Source: Thiobacillus sp. (lineage in GTDB: Bacteria > Pseudomonadota > Gammaproteobacteria > Burkholderiales > Thiobacillaceae). Taken from it: DNA of 64,000 nt. Each line of letters starts with the position of its first letter. The first letter of the stretch is position 1. The notes below the pieces were generated by a model. The model searched no databases, was not told where the DNA came from, and was given only the letters and a program-made list of their open reading frames with translations. Positions 25,074 through 33,702 of this stretch are shown piece after piece. Both the position numbers and the translations under genes were made by a program. The stretch spans positions 248,001 to 312,000 of the forward strand of contig NZ_JADMKC010000007.1 of the NCBI RefSeq assembly GCF_018780105.1, given 5' to 3'.

Positions 25074-26873
25074 GTGTCGCAGAACCTGATCCGTAATTTC
25101 TCCATCATCGCCCACATCGACCACGGCAAGTCCACGCTTGCCGACCGCCTGATCCAGTATTGCGGCGGACTGTCGGAGCGCGAGATGGAGGCGCAGGTGC
25201 TCGATTCGATGGATCTGGAAAAGGAACGCGGCATCACGATCAAGGCGCAAACCGCTGCCTTGAGCTACAAGGCGCAGGACGGCCAGATCTACCGTCTGAA
25301 CCTGATCGACACGCCCGGGCACGTGGACTTTTCCTACGAAGTGTCGCGTTCGCTGTCGGCGTGCGAAGGCGCGCTGCTGGTGGTGGATGCTTCGCAAGGC
25401 GTGGAAGCGCAGACGGTGGCCAACTGCTACACGGCGATCGACCTTGGCGTCGAAGTCATCCCGGTATTGAACAAGATCGACCTGCCCGCCGCCGACCCGG
25501 ATCGGGTGGCGGAAGAGATCGAGGACATTGTGGGGCTGGACGCCAGCCAGGCGGTGCGTGCCTCGGCCAAGACCGGCATTGGCATCGCCGAGATTCTCGA
25601 AGTGGTGGTCAAGCAGGTGCCCGCACCGCGTGGCAAGGAAGACGCGCCGCTGAAGGCGCTGATCATCGACTCCTGGTTCGACAACTACGTCGGCGTGGTG
25701 ATGCTGGTGCGCGTGGTTGACGGCGTGTTGAAGCCCAAGGACAAAATCCGTTTCATGGCGAGCGGTGCGCAGCATTTGACCGAACACGTCGGCGTGTTCA
25801 CGCCGAAATCGGTGGACCGTCCCCAGTTGTCGGCGGGCGAAGTGGGCTTCGTGATCGCTGGCATCAAGGAGTTGAAATCGGCGCAGGTGGGCGACACCAT
25901 CACCCTGCTCGACAATCCGGCGAGCGAACCGCTGGCCGGGTTCAAGAAAGTGCAGTCGCAGGTATTCGCCGGCTTGTATCCGATCGAGTCGCACGACTTT
26001 GAGGCGCTGCGCGATGCGTTGACCAAGTTGCAGTTGAACGACGCGGCGCTGCAGTTCGAGCCGGAGGTGAGCCAGGCGCTGGGCTTTGGTTTCCGCTGTG
26101 GTTTCCTCGGCCTGCTGCACATGGACATCGTGCAGGAACGTCTCGAGCGCGAATACAACATGGACCTCATCACCACCGCGCCGACGGTGGTGTACGAAGT
26201 GCTGATGAAAGACGGCACCATGCTCAACGTCGAGAACCCGTCCAAACTGCCCGACCTGTCGAAAATCGAGGAAATCCGCGAGCCGATCATCACCGCGACG
26301 ATTTTCGTGCCGGAAGAATACGTCGGCAACGTCATCACCCTGTGCAACCAGAAGCGCGGGATGCAGGTGAACATGCAATACCACGGCCGCCAGGTGATGC
26401 TGGTGTACGACCTGCCGATGAACGAAGTGGTGATGGACTTTTTCGACAAGCTGAAATCGACCAGCCGCGGCTACGCCTCGCTCGACTACGAATTCAAGGA
26501 ATACCGCGCGGGCGATCTGGTCAAGCTGGATATTCTGGTCAACACCGAGAAAGTCGATGCGCTGTCGCTGATCGTTCACCGCGCCACCAGCGTCTATCGC
26601 GGGCGCGAGCTGGCGTCGAAGATGCGCGAGATGATTCCGCGCCAGATGTTCGACGTGGCGGTGCAGGCGGCCATCGGCGCCAACGTGATCGCGCGTGAGA
26701 ACGTCAAGGCGTTGCGGAAGAACGTGCTGGCCAAATGCTACGGCGGCGACATCAGCCGCAAGAAAAAGCTGCTCGAAAAACAGAAGGCCGGCAAGCGCCG
26801 CATGAAGCAGGTCGGCAACGTCGAAATTCCGCAGGAAGCCTTTCTTGCGATTCTCCAGGTCTCGGACAAGTAA
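25074..26873 (+). CDS. lepA: Elongation factor 4 (LepA GTPase)
   Basis: 599 residues, GTG start at 25074; no other start codon in the frame fits before the GTPase core. G1 [10 protein letters not shown]3 DTPGHVDF, G4 [10 protein letters not shown], then the EF-G-like domains and the LepA-specific C-terminal domain ([38 protein letters not shown]). It is a translational GTPase acting on stalled or early ribosomes. There is no Shine-Dalgarno sequence; a terminator-like hairpin takes its place. Followed at 5 bp by lepB. Confidence 0.97.
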   Translation: MSQNLIRNFSIIAHIDHGKSTLADRLIQYCGGLSEREMEAQVLDSMDLEKERGITIKAQTAALSYKAQDGQIYRLNLIDTPGHVDFSYEVSRSLSACEGALLVVDASQGVEAQTVANCYTAIDLGVEVIPVLNKIDLPAADPDRVAEEIEDIVGLDASQAVRASAKTGIGIAEILEVVVKQVPAPRGKEDAPLKALIIDSWFDNYVGVVMLVRVVDGVLKPKDKIRFMASGAQHLTEHVGVFTPKSVDRPQLSAGEVGFVIAGIKELKSAQVGDTITLLDNPASEPLAGFKKVQSQVFAGLYPIESHDFEALRDALTKLQLNDAALQFEPEVSQALGFGFRCGFLGLLHMDIVQERLEREYNMDLITTAPTVVYEVLMKDGTMLNVENPSKLPDLSKIEEIREPIITATIFVPEEYVGNVITLCNQKRGMQVNMQYHGRQVMLVYDLPMNEVVMDFFDKLKSTSRGYASLDYEFKEYRAGDLVKLDILVNTEKVDALSLIVHRATSVYRGRELASKMREMIPRQMFDVAVQAAIGANVIARENVKALRKNVLAKCYGGDISRKKKLLEKQKAGKRRMKQVGNVEIPQEAFLAILQVSDK

Positions 26874-26878
26874 TCCTC

Positions 26879-27688
26879 ATGAACTTCGCCCTCATTCTCT
26901 TTAGTGCGCTGGTGATCACTGGCGGTATCTGGTTGCTCGACGCCTTGCTGCTCAAACGCAGCCGGGGCCCCGATGAGCGCGAGCCGATGCTGGTCGAGTA
27001 TGCCAAGAGTTTTTTCCCGGTCATCCTGGTCGTGTTCGGCCTGCGTTCCTTTCTGGTCGAACCGTTCAAGATCCCGTCCGGCTCGATGATGCCGACGCTG
27101 CTGATCGGCGACTTCATTCTGGTCAACAAATACACCTACGGCATCCGGCTGCCGGTCATCAATCAGAAGATCGTGCAGATGAACAACCCCGAGCGCGGCG
27201 ACGTCATGGTGTTTCGGTATCCCGCCGACCCCAGCCTCGATTACATCAAGCGCGTGATCGGCGTGCCGGGCGATCTGGTCGAATACCGCGACAAGCGGCT
27301 GACGGTGAACGGCAAGCCGGTTCTCACCGCCAATACAGGCACCTACAGCTATGTGGGCAATGGCCTGAACTACATCAGCGCAGCGGTATACGACGAATCG
27401 CTCAAGTCCACCCCTCACACCATGATGACCGAGCCCGACAAGCCATCGGTATTTCCGCCGCAGGTGATGGACTTCCCCTATCGTGAAAACTGCTCCTACA
27501 ATGCCGAAGGCGAAGGCTTTACCTGCAAGGTGCCCGCAGGGCAGTACTTCATGATGGGTGACAACCGCGATGCCAGTAACGATAGCCGCTATTGGGGTTT
27601 CGTTCCGGACAAGAACATCGTCGGCAAGGCGTTTTTCATCTGGATGAGTTTTGACGATTTCAGCCGCATCGGTACCACCATTCAATAA
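26879..27688 (+). CDS. lepB: Signal peptidase I
   Basis: 269 residues from the ATG at 26879. Two N-terminal transmembrane segments (LILFSALVITGGIWLL and SFFPVILVVFGLRSFLV), catalytic Ser69 in PSGSMMPTLLIGD, catalytic Lys124 in DYIKRVIGVPGD, and the GDNRDASNDSRYWG box. It cleaves Sec/Tat signal peptides at the outer face of the inner membrane. The lepA-lepB pairing is standard. Confidence 0.96.
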   Translation: MNFALILFSALVITGGIWLLDALLLKRSRGPDEREPMLVEYAKSFFPVILVVFGLRSFLVEPFKIPSGSMMPTLLIGDFILVNKYTYGIRLPVINQKIVQMNNPERGDVMVFRYPADPSLDYIKRVIGVPGDLVEYRDKRLTVNGKPVLTANTGTYSYVGNGLNYISAAVYDESLKSTPHTMMTEPDKPSVFPPQVMDFPYRENCSYNAEGEGFTCKVPAGQYFMMGDNRDASNDSRYWGFVPDKNIVGKAFFIWMSFDDFSRIGTTIQ

Positions 27689-27701
27689 TCAAGGAGATCT
27701 C

Positions 27702-28100
27702 ATGCAGAACCTGTCCTCCAAGGCGCAGCAACGTGGTTTGACCATGTTCAGTTTTCTGTTTTTCGCCGTTGTGTTTATCAGTATCGCCATGCTGGCAATG
27801 AAACTGGTGCCGGCTTACATCGAGTTCTTCTCGGTGAAGAAAATCCTGTCCGCGATGGGGCAGGACGGCGAGCTCAAATCGAAGAGCAACGCCGAGATCC
27901 GTACCGACTTCCTGAAACGCGCCAGCGTGGGCTATGTCACGGTGGTGAAACCGGAAGACCTCAGCGTGTCGCGTCCGGGTGGCGTGCCGCTCATCGAAGT
28001 GGAGTACGTTTTCCGCACCCCGCTGGTTGCGAACATCAGCCTGGTGGTCGATTTCAGCGCCAGCTCAGACCCCAACGCGGCGCCTGTCGAGGTTGAATAA
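27702..28100 (+). CDS. DUF4845 membrane protein
   Basis: 132 residues from the ATG at 27702, with AAGGAGAT upstream. One N-terminal helix ([27 protein letters not shown]) and a small periplasmic domain ([36 protein letters not shown]). Proteins of this family regularly lie between lepB and rnc in beta- and gammaproteobacteria. Its role is unknown; the position suggests a link to envelope or ribosome maturation. Confidence 0.88.
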   Translation: MQNLSSKAQQRGLTMFSFLFFAVVFISIAMLAMKLVPAYIEFFSVKKILSAMGQDGELKSKSNAEIRTDFLKRASVGYVTVVKPEDLSVSRPGGVPLIEVEYVFRTPLVANISLVVDFSASSDPNAAPVEVE

Positions 28101-28773
28101 CCCGATTCTCACCCAGCGCCTGCAACAGGCGCTGGGATATACCTTTATCCGCGCCGAGCTGTTGACGCAGGCGCTGACTCACCGCAGTTATGGCTCGCTC
28201 AACAACGAGCGGCTCGAATTCCTTGGCGACTCCGTCCTGAACTGCACCGTTGCCCGCGCGCTCTACGACGCCTTCCCCGGCTTGCCTGAAGGCAGCCTGT
28301 CGCGTCTGCGCGCCAATCTGGTCCGGCAGGAAACCCTGGCCGAAATTGCCGTTACCCTGCGCCTGGGCGACACCCTGCGGCTGGGCGAGGGCGAGCTCAA
28401 GAGCGGCGGATTCCGGCGGCCCTCGATTCTGGCCGATGCGCTGGAATCCCTGTTCGGCGCGATCTTTCTGGAAGCCGGGTTCGACGAGGCGGCGCGTGTG
28501 GTGCGCCATCTGTTCGATCCGTTGCTCGCGCAGATCGACCCCAAAGCCTCGGGCAAGGACCCGAAGACGCAGTTGCAGGAGTGGTTGCAATCGCACCGCC
28601 AGCCCTTGCCCGAGTACCGCCTGATCAGTACCGAAGGTGAGGCGCACGACCAGAATTTCATCGTTGAGTGCGTGCTGGGCAAGCCCGCACGCATCACCCG
28701 CGGCGTCGGTAAAAGCCGCCGTGCAGCCGAACAGGAGGCCGCACGCCTGGCGTGCGACGCATTGCAAAAATGA
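28093..28773 (+). CDS. rnc: Ribonuclease III
   Basis: 226 residues if translation begins at the TTG at 28093, which overlaps the previous gene's end by 8 bp. No ATG or GTG lies close enough before the catalytic motif. RNase III signature [14 protein letters not shown], second acidic cluster [15 protein letters not shown], then a C-terminal dsRBD ([13 protein letters not shown] with [14 protein letters not shown]). It processes rRNA precursors and dsRNA. TTG start and overlap suggest translational coupling and low expression. Confidence 0.94.
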   Translation: MNNPILTQRLQQALGYTFIRAELLTQALTHRSYGSLNNERLEFLGDSVLNCTVARALYDAFPGLPEGSLSRLRANLVRQETLAEIAVTLRLGDTLRLGEGELKSGGFRRPSILADALESLFGAIFLEAGFDEAARVVRHLFDPLLAQIDPKASGKDPKTQLQEWLQSHRQPLPEYRLISTEGEAHDQNFIVECVLGKPARITRGVGKSRRAAEQEAARLACDALQK

Positions 28774-29672
28774 GCCAGTCAGACGAACCCACGCCGTATA
28801 AATGCGGCCTCATCGCCATTGTCGGGCGACCCAACGTCGGCAAGTCGACGCTGCTCAACCGCATCGTCGGGCAGAAAGTCAGTATCACCTCAAGGAAGGC
28901 GCAAACCACGCGCCATCGGGTGATGGGCATCCACACCACCGACGAAGCGCAATTCGTGTTTGTCGATACCCCGGGGTTCCAGACCCGCTACGCGGGCACC
29001 ATGAATCGCGCCATGAACAAGCGCGTGCGCGAAACCCTGTCGGATACCGACGTGGTGATGCTGCTGGTGGAAGCCGGTCGCCTTAAAAAGGAAGACCGTC
29101 AGGTCATCGATCTGCTGCCGACGGATCGTCCGGTCATTCTGGTGGTGAACAAGATCGACCAGGTCAGCGACCGCGGCGAACTGATGGCGTTTCTGCAGGA
29201 AGTGGCAGCGGCGCATCCGTTCACCGAGATCGTCCCGGTGTCGGCCAAGCAGTCCAACAATCTGGAAGAACTGCTGAAAACCCTGCAAACGCATCTGCCC
29301 GAGAATGCGCCGCTGTTCGGCGAGGACGACGTGACCGATCAGACCGAACGCCAGCTGGCTTCCGAGCTGATCCGCGAAAAGGTGTTTCGCCTGTGCGGCG
29401 AGGAAATTCCCTATGCGGTCGCCGTACAGATCGACAAATTCGAGGAGGAGGGCAATCTGCGCCGCATCTTCGCCACCATCTTGGTCGATCGCGACAGCCA
29501 CAAGGCCATCGTCATCGGCAAGGGCGGCGAAAAGCTCAAAACCATCTCCACCCAGGCGCGTCTCGACATGGAGCACGCCTTCGACAGCAAGGTGTATCTG
29601 GAAGTCTGGGTCAAGGTCAAAGGCGGCTGGGCCGATGACGTGCGGATGCTGAAATCGCTGGGACTGGACTGA
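28770..29672 (+). CDS. era: GTPase Era
   Basis: 300 residues from the ATG at 28770, overlapping the rnc stop as ATGA. G1 [12 protein letters not shown], switch I region [12 protein letters not shown]3 DTPGFQT, G4 NKID, and a C-terminal KH domain ([15 protein letters not shown]). It binds the 3' end of 16S rRNA during 30S assembly. Confidence 0.97.
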   Translation: MSQSDEPTPYKCGLIAIVGRPNVGKSTLLNRIVGQKVSITSRKAQTTRHRVMGIHTTDEAQFVFVDTPGFQTRYAGTMNRAMNKRVRETLSDTDVVMLLVEAGRLKKEDRQVIDLLPTDRPVILVVNKIDQVSDRGELMAFLQEVAAAHPFTEIVPVSAKQSNNLEELLKTLQTHLPENAPLFGEDDVTDQTERQLASELIREKVFRLCGEEIPYAVAVQIDKFEEEGNLRRIFATILVDRDSHKAIVIGKGGEKLKTISTQARLDMEHAFDSKVYLEVWVKVKGGWADDVRMLKSLGLD

Positions 29673-29712
29673 AAGGCAGCATGCCCCAAAGGGCACTCGC
29701 GGATCAAAGAAG

Positions 29713-30468
29713 ATGTCCACCGACGCCCGCATCAACAACGAACCCGGCTTCATCCTCCACACCTATCCCTTCAAGGAAACCAGCGTGGTGGCCGAGGTGT
29801 TCACCCGCAGCCACGGCCGCGTCGCCCTGATCGCACGGGGCGCGCGCCGGCCAAATTCCGCGCTGCGCGGCCTGATGCAGCCCTTCACGCCCTTGCTGCT
29901 GTCCTGGTTTGGCAAGTCCGATCTGAAAACCCTGCACGCCGCCGAGTGGCACGGCGGCATTGCACCGCCGCAGGGCCGTGCATTGATGTGCGGCTTCTAT
30001 CTCAACGAACTGTTGCTGCGGCTGCTGGCGCGCGGCGATGCGCACGAGGCGCTTTACGCGCACTACATGGATGCCCTCGATCAGCTGGCAGGCGAAGCGG
30101 CCAGCGTCGATTTCGAACGCATCCTGCGGCGCTTTGAAAAACGGCTGCTCGGCGAGATCGGCTACGGCGCCACCTTCGATATCGACGCCGACAGCGGCGC
30201 GCCGGTTCACGCCGCCCGCCGCTACGTGTTCCAGCCAGAGCGCGGCGCACTGCACGCCCTCGACAGCCTCACCGCCGACGGCCAGCCGGGTTGTCCGGTA
30301 TCCGGCCAGACGCTGCTCGACCTGGCGTCCGACAGCTTCGAGCGGCCGCTGACATTGAGCGAATCGAAGTCCCTGATGCGCATGCTCATCAACCATACGC
30401 TCGGCGCCAAGCCACTTTATACTCGCCAGTTATTGCGCGAGCTCACCGAACTGAATCCCCCGACCTGA
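29713..30468 (+). CDS. recO: DNA repair protein RecO
   Basis: 251 residues. N-terminal OB fold (NEPGFILHTYPFKETSVVAEVFTRSHGRVALIARGARRPNS), then the helical domain (YLNELLLRLLARGDAHEALYAHY). It loads RecA on SSB-coated DNA with RecR. The usual zinc Cys cluster of some RecO proteins is not evident. Part of the conserved rnc-era-recO-pdxJ block. Confidence 0.95.
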   Translation: MSTDARINNEPGFILHTYPFKETSVVAEVFTRSHGRVALIARGARRPNSALRGLMQPFTPLLLSWFGKSDLKTLHAAEWHGGIAPPQGRALMCGFYLNELLLRLLARGDAHEALYAHYMDALDQLAGEAASVDFERILRRFEKRLLGEIGYGATFDIDADSGAPVHAARRYVFQPERGALHALDSLTADGQPGCPVSGQTLLDLASDSFERPLTLSESKSLMRMLINHTLGAKPLYTRQLLRELTELNPPT

Positions 30469-30485
30469 ATCCTTCTGCCTGAATC

Positions 30486-31214
30486 ATGAGCATCTATCTC
30501 GGCGTCAACATCGACCACATTGCCACCCTGCGCCAAGCGCGCAAAACCCGTTATCCCAGTCCGCTCGAAGCCGCATTGATGGCCGAAACCGCAGGCGCCG
30601 ACTCGATCACCCTGCACCTGCGCGAAGACCGCCGCCACATCCAGGATGCCGACGTCGCCATCCTGCGCCAGGTGCTCAAAACCAAAATGAATCTCGAAAT
30701 GGCGGTGACAGAGGAAATGCTCGGCATTGCCATCGCCACCCAGCCACAGGACGTTTGCCTAGTACCGGAAAAGCGCGAGGAGCTAACCACCGAAGGCGGC
30801 CTCGACGCCAACGGCCAGTCGGGCAAAATTGCCGATGCCTGCAAGCGTCTGGGCGATGCCGGAATTCGCGTTTCACTCTTCATCGACCCCGACTTTGCCC
30901 AGCTCGACGCCGCCCGCCAGTGCGGGGCGCCGGTCGTCGAAATCCACACCGGCGCCTACGCCGATGCGCTGACGGAAGAAGCCCGCACGGCCGAATTCGA
31001 GCGCATCCGCACGGCCGTTGCCTACGCCCAGAGCATCGGCCTCACCGTCAACGCCGGCCACGGCCTCACCTACCATAACGTCCAGCCCATCGCCGCGTTG
31101 CCCGGCATCCACGAACTCAACATCGGCCACGCGATTGTCGCGCAGGCACTGTTCGTGGGGTGGAAAGAGGCGGTGGCGGAAATGAAGCGGCTAATGGTGG
31201 AGGCGGCGGGGTGA
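30486..31214 (+). CDS. pdxJ: Pyridoxine 5'-phosphate synthase
   Basis: 242 residues. [17 protein letters not shown] at the N-terminus, [20 protein letters not shown], the [16 protein letters not shown] loop, and [12 protein letters not shown] with the catalytic His. It condenses 3-amino-1-hydroxyacetone phosphate with deoxyxylulose phosphate to make vitamin B6. Commonly followed by acpS; here the next gene is an unrelated AT-richer protein. Confidence 0.96.
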   Translation: MSIYLGVNIDHIATLRQARKTRYPSPLEAALMAETAGADSITLHLREDRRHIQDADVAILRQVLKTKMNLEMAVTEEMLGIAIATQPQDVCLVPEKREELTTEGGLDANGQSGKIADACKRLGDAGIRVSLFIDPDFAQLDAARQCGAPVVEIHTGAYADALTEEARTAEFERIRTAVAYAQSIGLTVNAGHGLTYHNVQPIAALPGIHELNIGHAIVAQALFVGWKEAVAEMKRLMVEAAG

Positions 31215-31237
31215 GTGGCGATTTCTGGCCGATGCAC

Positions 31238-31328
31238 TGCCAAATAAAACCAACTAGTTGTGAGTGAATTGCTGGCGTTATTTGGCAAGCGCCGCCTGGT
31301 TATACGGCAGGTTTGCCATTCAATTCAC
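31238..31328. repeat. Nested inverted repeats downstream of pdxJ
   Basis: TGCCAAATAA at 31238-31247 mirrors TTATTTGGCA at 31278-31287. Between them CAACTAGTTG (31251-31260) is a perfect 10-bp palindrome. GTGAATTG (31264-31271) mirrors CAATTCAC (31321-31328). The interleaved arms exclude a simple terminator and recall recombination or mobile-element ends. The next gene has unlike base composition. Confidence 0.5.
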
Positions 31329-31357
31329 GTTAGCGTGCCAGTTACGAATGGGTGAAC

Positions 31358-31918
31358 ATGAATAGATTATCGCTAGGTATCATCGCGCTCCTAAGCTGCC
31401 TTCCCTCCTACGCAGTTGCTAGCGCGAACTACTCGAAAGAAGGTCTCTGGCGAGCGTCAGACGCGTTCGAGAGTGCACTGAATTTTCGAGACTTCAAACG
31501 CATCTCATCCCAAACGAATCGGAAGCTCGTTGAGATATTGGGCGGCGAAGCGGCTTTGATCGAGATTCTTCGGAAGAAACTAGACAATCTGTCGTTTAGT
31601 AATTTTCGATTCCATGTCAAAGAGCGATCCTGCGCAGCCGTTTCGCCAAGTATCGTGTGCATCCTGCCGTACTCTGCAAAATTTGTATTCGAAGGTGAGA
31701 CGTATATCGTCGATTCCTTTTACTTGGCATCCACGTCTGACGGTGGCAAAAGCTGGTACTTTGCTGACGGAAACGGTGTCTATCGTCCTGGAGCTATGGA
31801 TTTTCTGTTTCCCGAGTACAAAGCCAAGCTCCAGCTACCAGGCAAATCGGAACCGCGAAAGCAAGAAGACGGTGGTAAGCCAATACCTAACACTGCGTAT
31901 ACGGACTCCCCCCAATAG
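31358..31918 (+). CDS. Secreted hypothetical protein, probably acquired
   Basis: 186 residues from the ATG at 31358 (a GTG at 31352 is also in frame). Signal peptide LSLGIIALLSCLPSYAVA. The mature part has AFESALNFRDFKRISSQT and later SLASTSDGGKSW-like text (YLASTSDGGKSWYFADGNGVYRPG), suggesting a small NTF2-like or lipocalin-like periplasmic domain, but no family is recognised. Two Cys (about residues 88 and 97) could form a disulfide. Base composition is markedly poorer in G+C than neighbours, and the gene follows nested inverted repeats, so transfer is likely. Confidence 0.65.
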   Translation: MNRLSLGIIALLSCLPSYAVASANYSKEGLWRASDAFESALNFRDFKRISSQTNRKLVEILGGEAALIEILRKKLDNLSFSNFRFHVKERSCAAVSPSIVCILPYSAKFVFEGETYIVDSFYLASTSDGGKSWYFADGNGVYRPGAMDFLFPEYKAKLQLPGKSEPRKQEDGGKPIPNTAYTDSPQ

Positions 31919-32079
31919 TAAGAAACCAGATCGATAGTTGTGGCTGGTTGGAATTGCGTGCAGTCGTATATCCGGCATCTGATGTGGGTTCTGTGTGACC
32001 CGTGCAGACATGGAATCTGCTGTGCGCGGCTTGGCTGTGGACTGAGGAAAACCGAGTCAGCTTGCCCGTTTCAGCGCGT

Positions 32080-32676
32080 TTACTTACGCCGCTGCCACCA
32101 CACATAGCCGCCAATGATCAGCGCGACGAACACGATCACGCCGATGGTGATGTGATGCTGGTATTCCCGGATCAGTGCTTCGTTGCCGCCGAGGAAATAG
32201 CCGAACAGGGTAAGGATCAGCGACCACAGACCGGCGCCGAGGCAGGTGTAGAACGCGAAGGCGCCGGGGTTCATGCGGGTGAGTCCGGCCGGGATCGAGA
32301 TCAGGTGGCGGATGCCGGGGATGAGGCGGCCGGTGAAGGTGGAGACCGCACCGTGCTTGAGGAAGAAGGCATCGGTTTTGTGCAGCAGCTCGGGGCGCAC
32401 GAAGAAATAGCGGCCCCAGCGTTCGAGGAAGGGGCGCCCCAGCCACATCGACACGACGTAATTGAAGGCTGCGCCGACCAGGCTGCCGACGGTCGAAGCC
32501 AGTACGATCAATCCGAAATTCATCTGCCCCTGATGGGCCAGGTAGCCGGCCGGTATCAAGACCAGCTCGCTCGGCACCGGCAGCACCGTGGACTCCAGCG
32601 CCATCAGGATGAAGATGCCGGTGTAGCCCCAGTCGTGGACGGTGGCGAGGATCCAGTCGATGAAGGTGTGGAGCAT
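32080..32676 (-). CDS. DedA-family membrane protein
   Basis: 198 residues from the ATG at 32676; the frame extends upstream only through the heptamer repeats. The DedA/SNARE-associated motifs are present: ESTVLPVPSELVLIPAGYLA, GSLVGAAFNYVVSMWLGR and FTGRLIPGIRHLISIPAGLTRM. DedA proteins are now regarded as undecaprenyl-phosphate/phospholipid flippases or proton-dependent transporters. It lies downstream of secF but is separated by a repeat tract. Confidence 0.9.
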   Translation of the reverse strand: MLHTFIDWILATVHDWGYTGIFILMALESTVLPVPSELVLIPAGYLAHQGQMNFGLIVLASTVGSLVGAAFNYVVSMWLGRPFLERWGRYFFVRPELLHKTDAFFLKHGAVSTFTGRLIPGIRHLISIPAGLTRMNPGAFAFYTCLGAGLWSLILTLFGYFLGGNEALIREYQHHITIGVIVFVALIIGGYVWWQRRK

Positions 32677-32681
32677 TTTGG

Positions 32682-32756
32682 GTGAGCGGTGAGCGGTGAG
32701 CGGTGTGCGATGAGCGGTGAGCGGTTTCCGTTCCCGGTTCACCGCTTGCCGCTCAC
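32682..32756. repeat. Tandem 7-bp repeats (GTGAGCG)6 with an inverted copy
   Basis: Six consecutive heptamers at 32682-32723, four exactly GTGAGCG and two with one change, then an inverted CGCTCAC at 32750-32756. The arms can form a large hairpin between secF and the dedA gene. A related word (GTGAGCAGT) makes an inverted repeat between yajC and secD. Confidence 0.8.
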
Positions 32757-32760
32757 CCGC

Positions 32761-33693
32761 TTACACAACCGCTTCTTCTTTCTTCTCGACAGGTTTGATG
32801 AAGTGCTCGCGCTTGACGCCGAACATCAGCAGCAGCGGCGAGGCGACCAGCACCGACGAATAGATGCCGAACATGATGCCGATGGTGAGCGCCAGCGCGA
32901 AGTTGTGCAGGGCTTCGCCACCGAAGAACAGCATCGCCAGCACCATGAGCTGGGTGGAACCGTGGGTGATGATGGTGCGGCTCATGGTGCGGGTGATGGC
33001 GTCGTCGATGATCTCCGGGATGGTGGCGCCGCGCATCTTGCGGATGTTTTCGCGGATCCGGTCGAACACCACCACCGATTCGTTGACCGAGTAGCCTAGA
33101 ACAGCCAGCACGCCGGCCAGCACGGTGAGGGTGAACTCCCACTGGAAGAAGGCGAATACGCCGAGGATGATGACGATGTCATGCATGTTGGCGAGCATGC
33201 CTGCGACCGCAAAGCGCCATTCGAAGCGGATCGCCAGATAGGCCATGATGCCGAAGGCGACCACCAGCAGCGCCAGCGCGCCGTTGTCGTAGAGTTCCTT
33301 GCCGACCTGCGGTCCGACAAAGTCGACGCGCTTCAACTCAACCGAGGGATCGACCGTTTGCAACGCGGCCATGACCGTGTTGCTGGTCGTTGCGGCGTTG
33401 GCGCCGTGCTTGGCAGGCAGCCGAACCAGTACATCGCGGCTGGTGCCGAAGTTCTGCACTGAGACTTCGGGCAGCCCGGTTTTGTCCAGTGCGCCGCGAA
33501 TCGCATGCAGGTCGGCCGTCTGGCTGGTGCGTACTTCCATCAGCGTACCGCCGGTGAAATCGACGCCCAGATTCAGACCCTGGTGCCACAGCGCCCAGAT
33601 GGCGAAGAGGAAGGTGAGTAACGAAATGGCCGTCGTCACCTTGCCCCAGCTCATGAAGGGGATGGTTCGTTTGAAAGGGAAAAATTCCAGCAT
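32761..33693 (-). CDS. secF: Protein translocase subunit SecF
   Basis: 310 residues. N-terminal helix, WALWHQGLNLGVDFTGGTLMEV motif of the first periplasmic domain, then five C-terminal helices with the RND-like signature SVNESVVVFDRIREN. Works with SecD in proton-driven late steps of protein export. Lies 9 bp after secD in the operon queA-tgt-yajC-secD-secF. Confidence 0.96.
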   Translation of the reverse strand: MLEFFPFKRTIPFMSWGKVTTAISLLTFLFAIWALWHQGLNLGVDFTGGTLMEVRTSQTADLHAIRGALDKTGLPEVSVQNFGTSRDVLVRLPAKHGANAATTSNTVMAALQTVDPSVELKRVDFVGPQVGKELYDNGALALLVVAFGIMAYLAIRFEWRFAVAGMLANMHDIVIILGVFAFFQWEFTLTVLAGVLAVLGYSVNESVVVFDRIRENIRKMRGATIPEIIDDAITRTMSRTIITHGSTQLMVLAMLFFGGEALHNFALALTIGIMFGIYSSVLVASPLLLMFGVKREHFIKPVEKKEEAVV

Positions 33694-33702
33694 GGCGGTG
33701 CC

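Noticed and set aside
24972..26579. 535-residue minus-strand frame opposite lepA
   Set aside because: Shadow of LepA codons; composition is typical of antisense GC-rich frames and no initiation signal is present.
31238..31345. Integron attC-like site
   Set aside because: Inverted repeats are present but no GTTRRRY core with its partner could be placed; GTTAGCG does not fit.
32682..32756. CRISPR array
   Set aside because: Units are 7 bp, directly adjacent, with no spacers and no cas genes.
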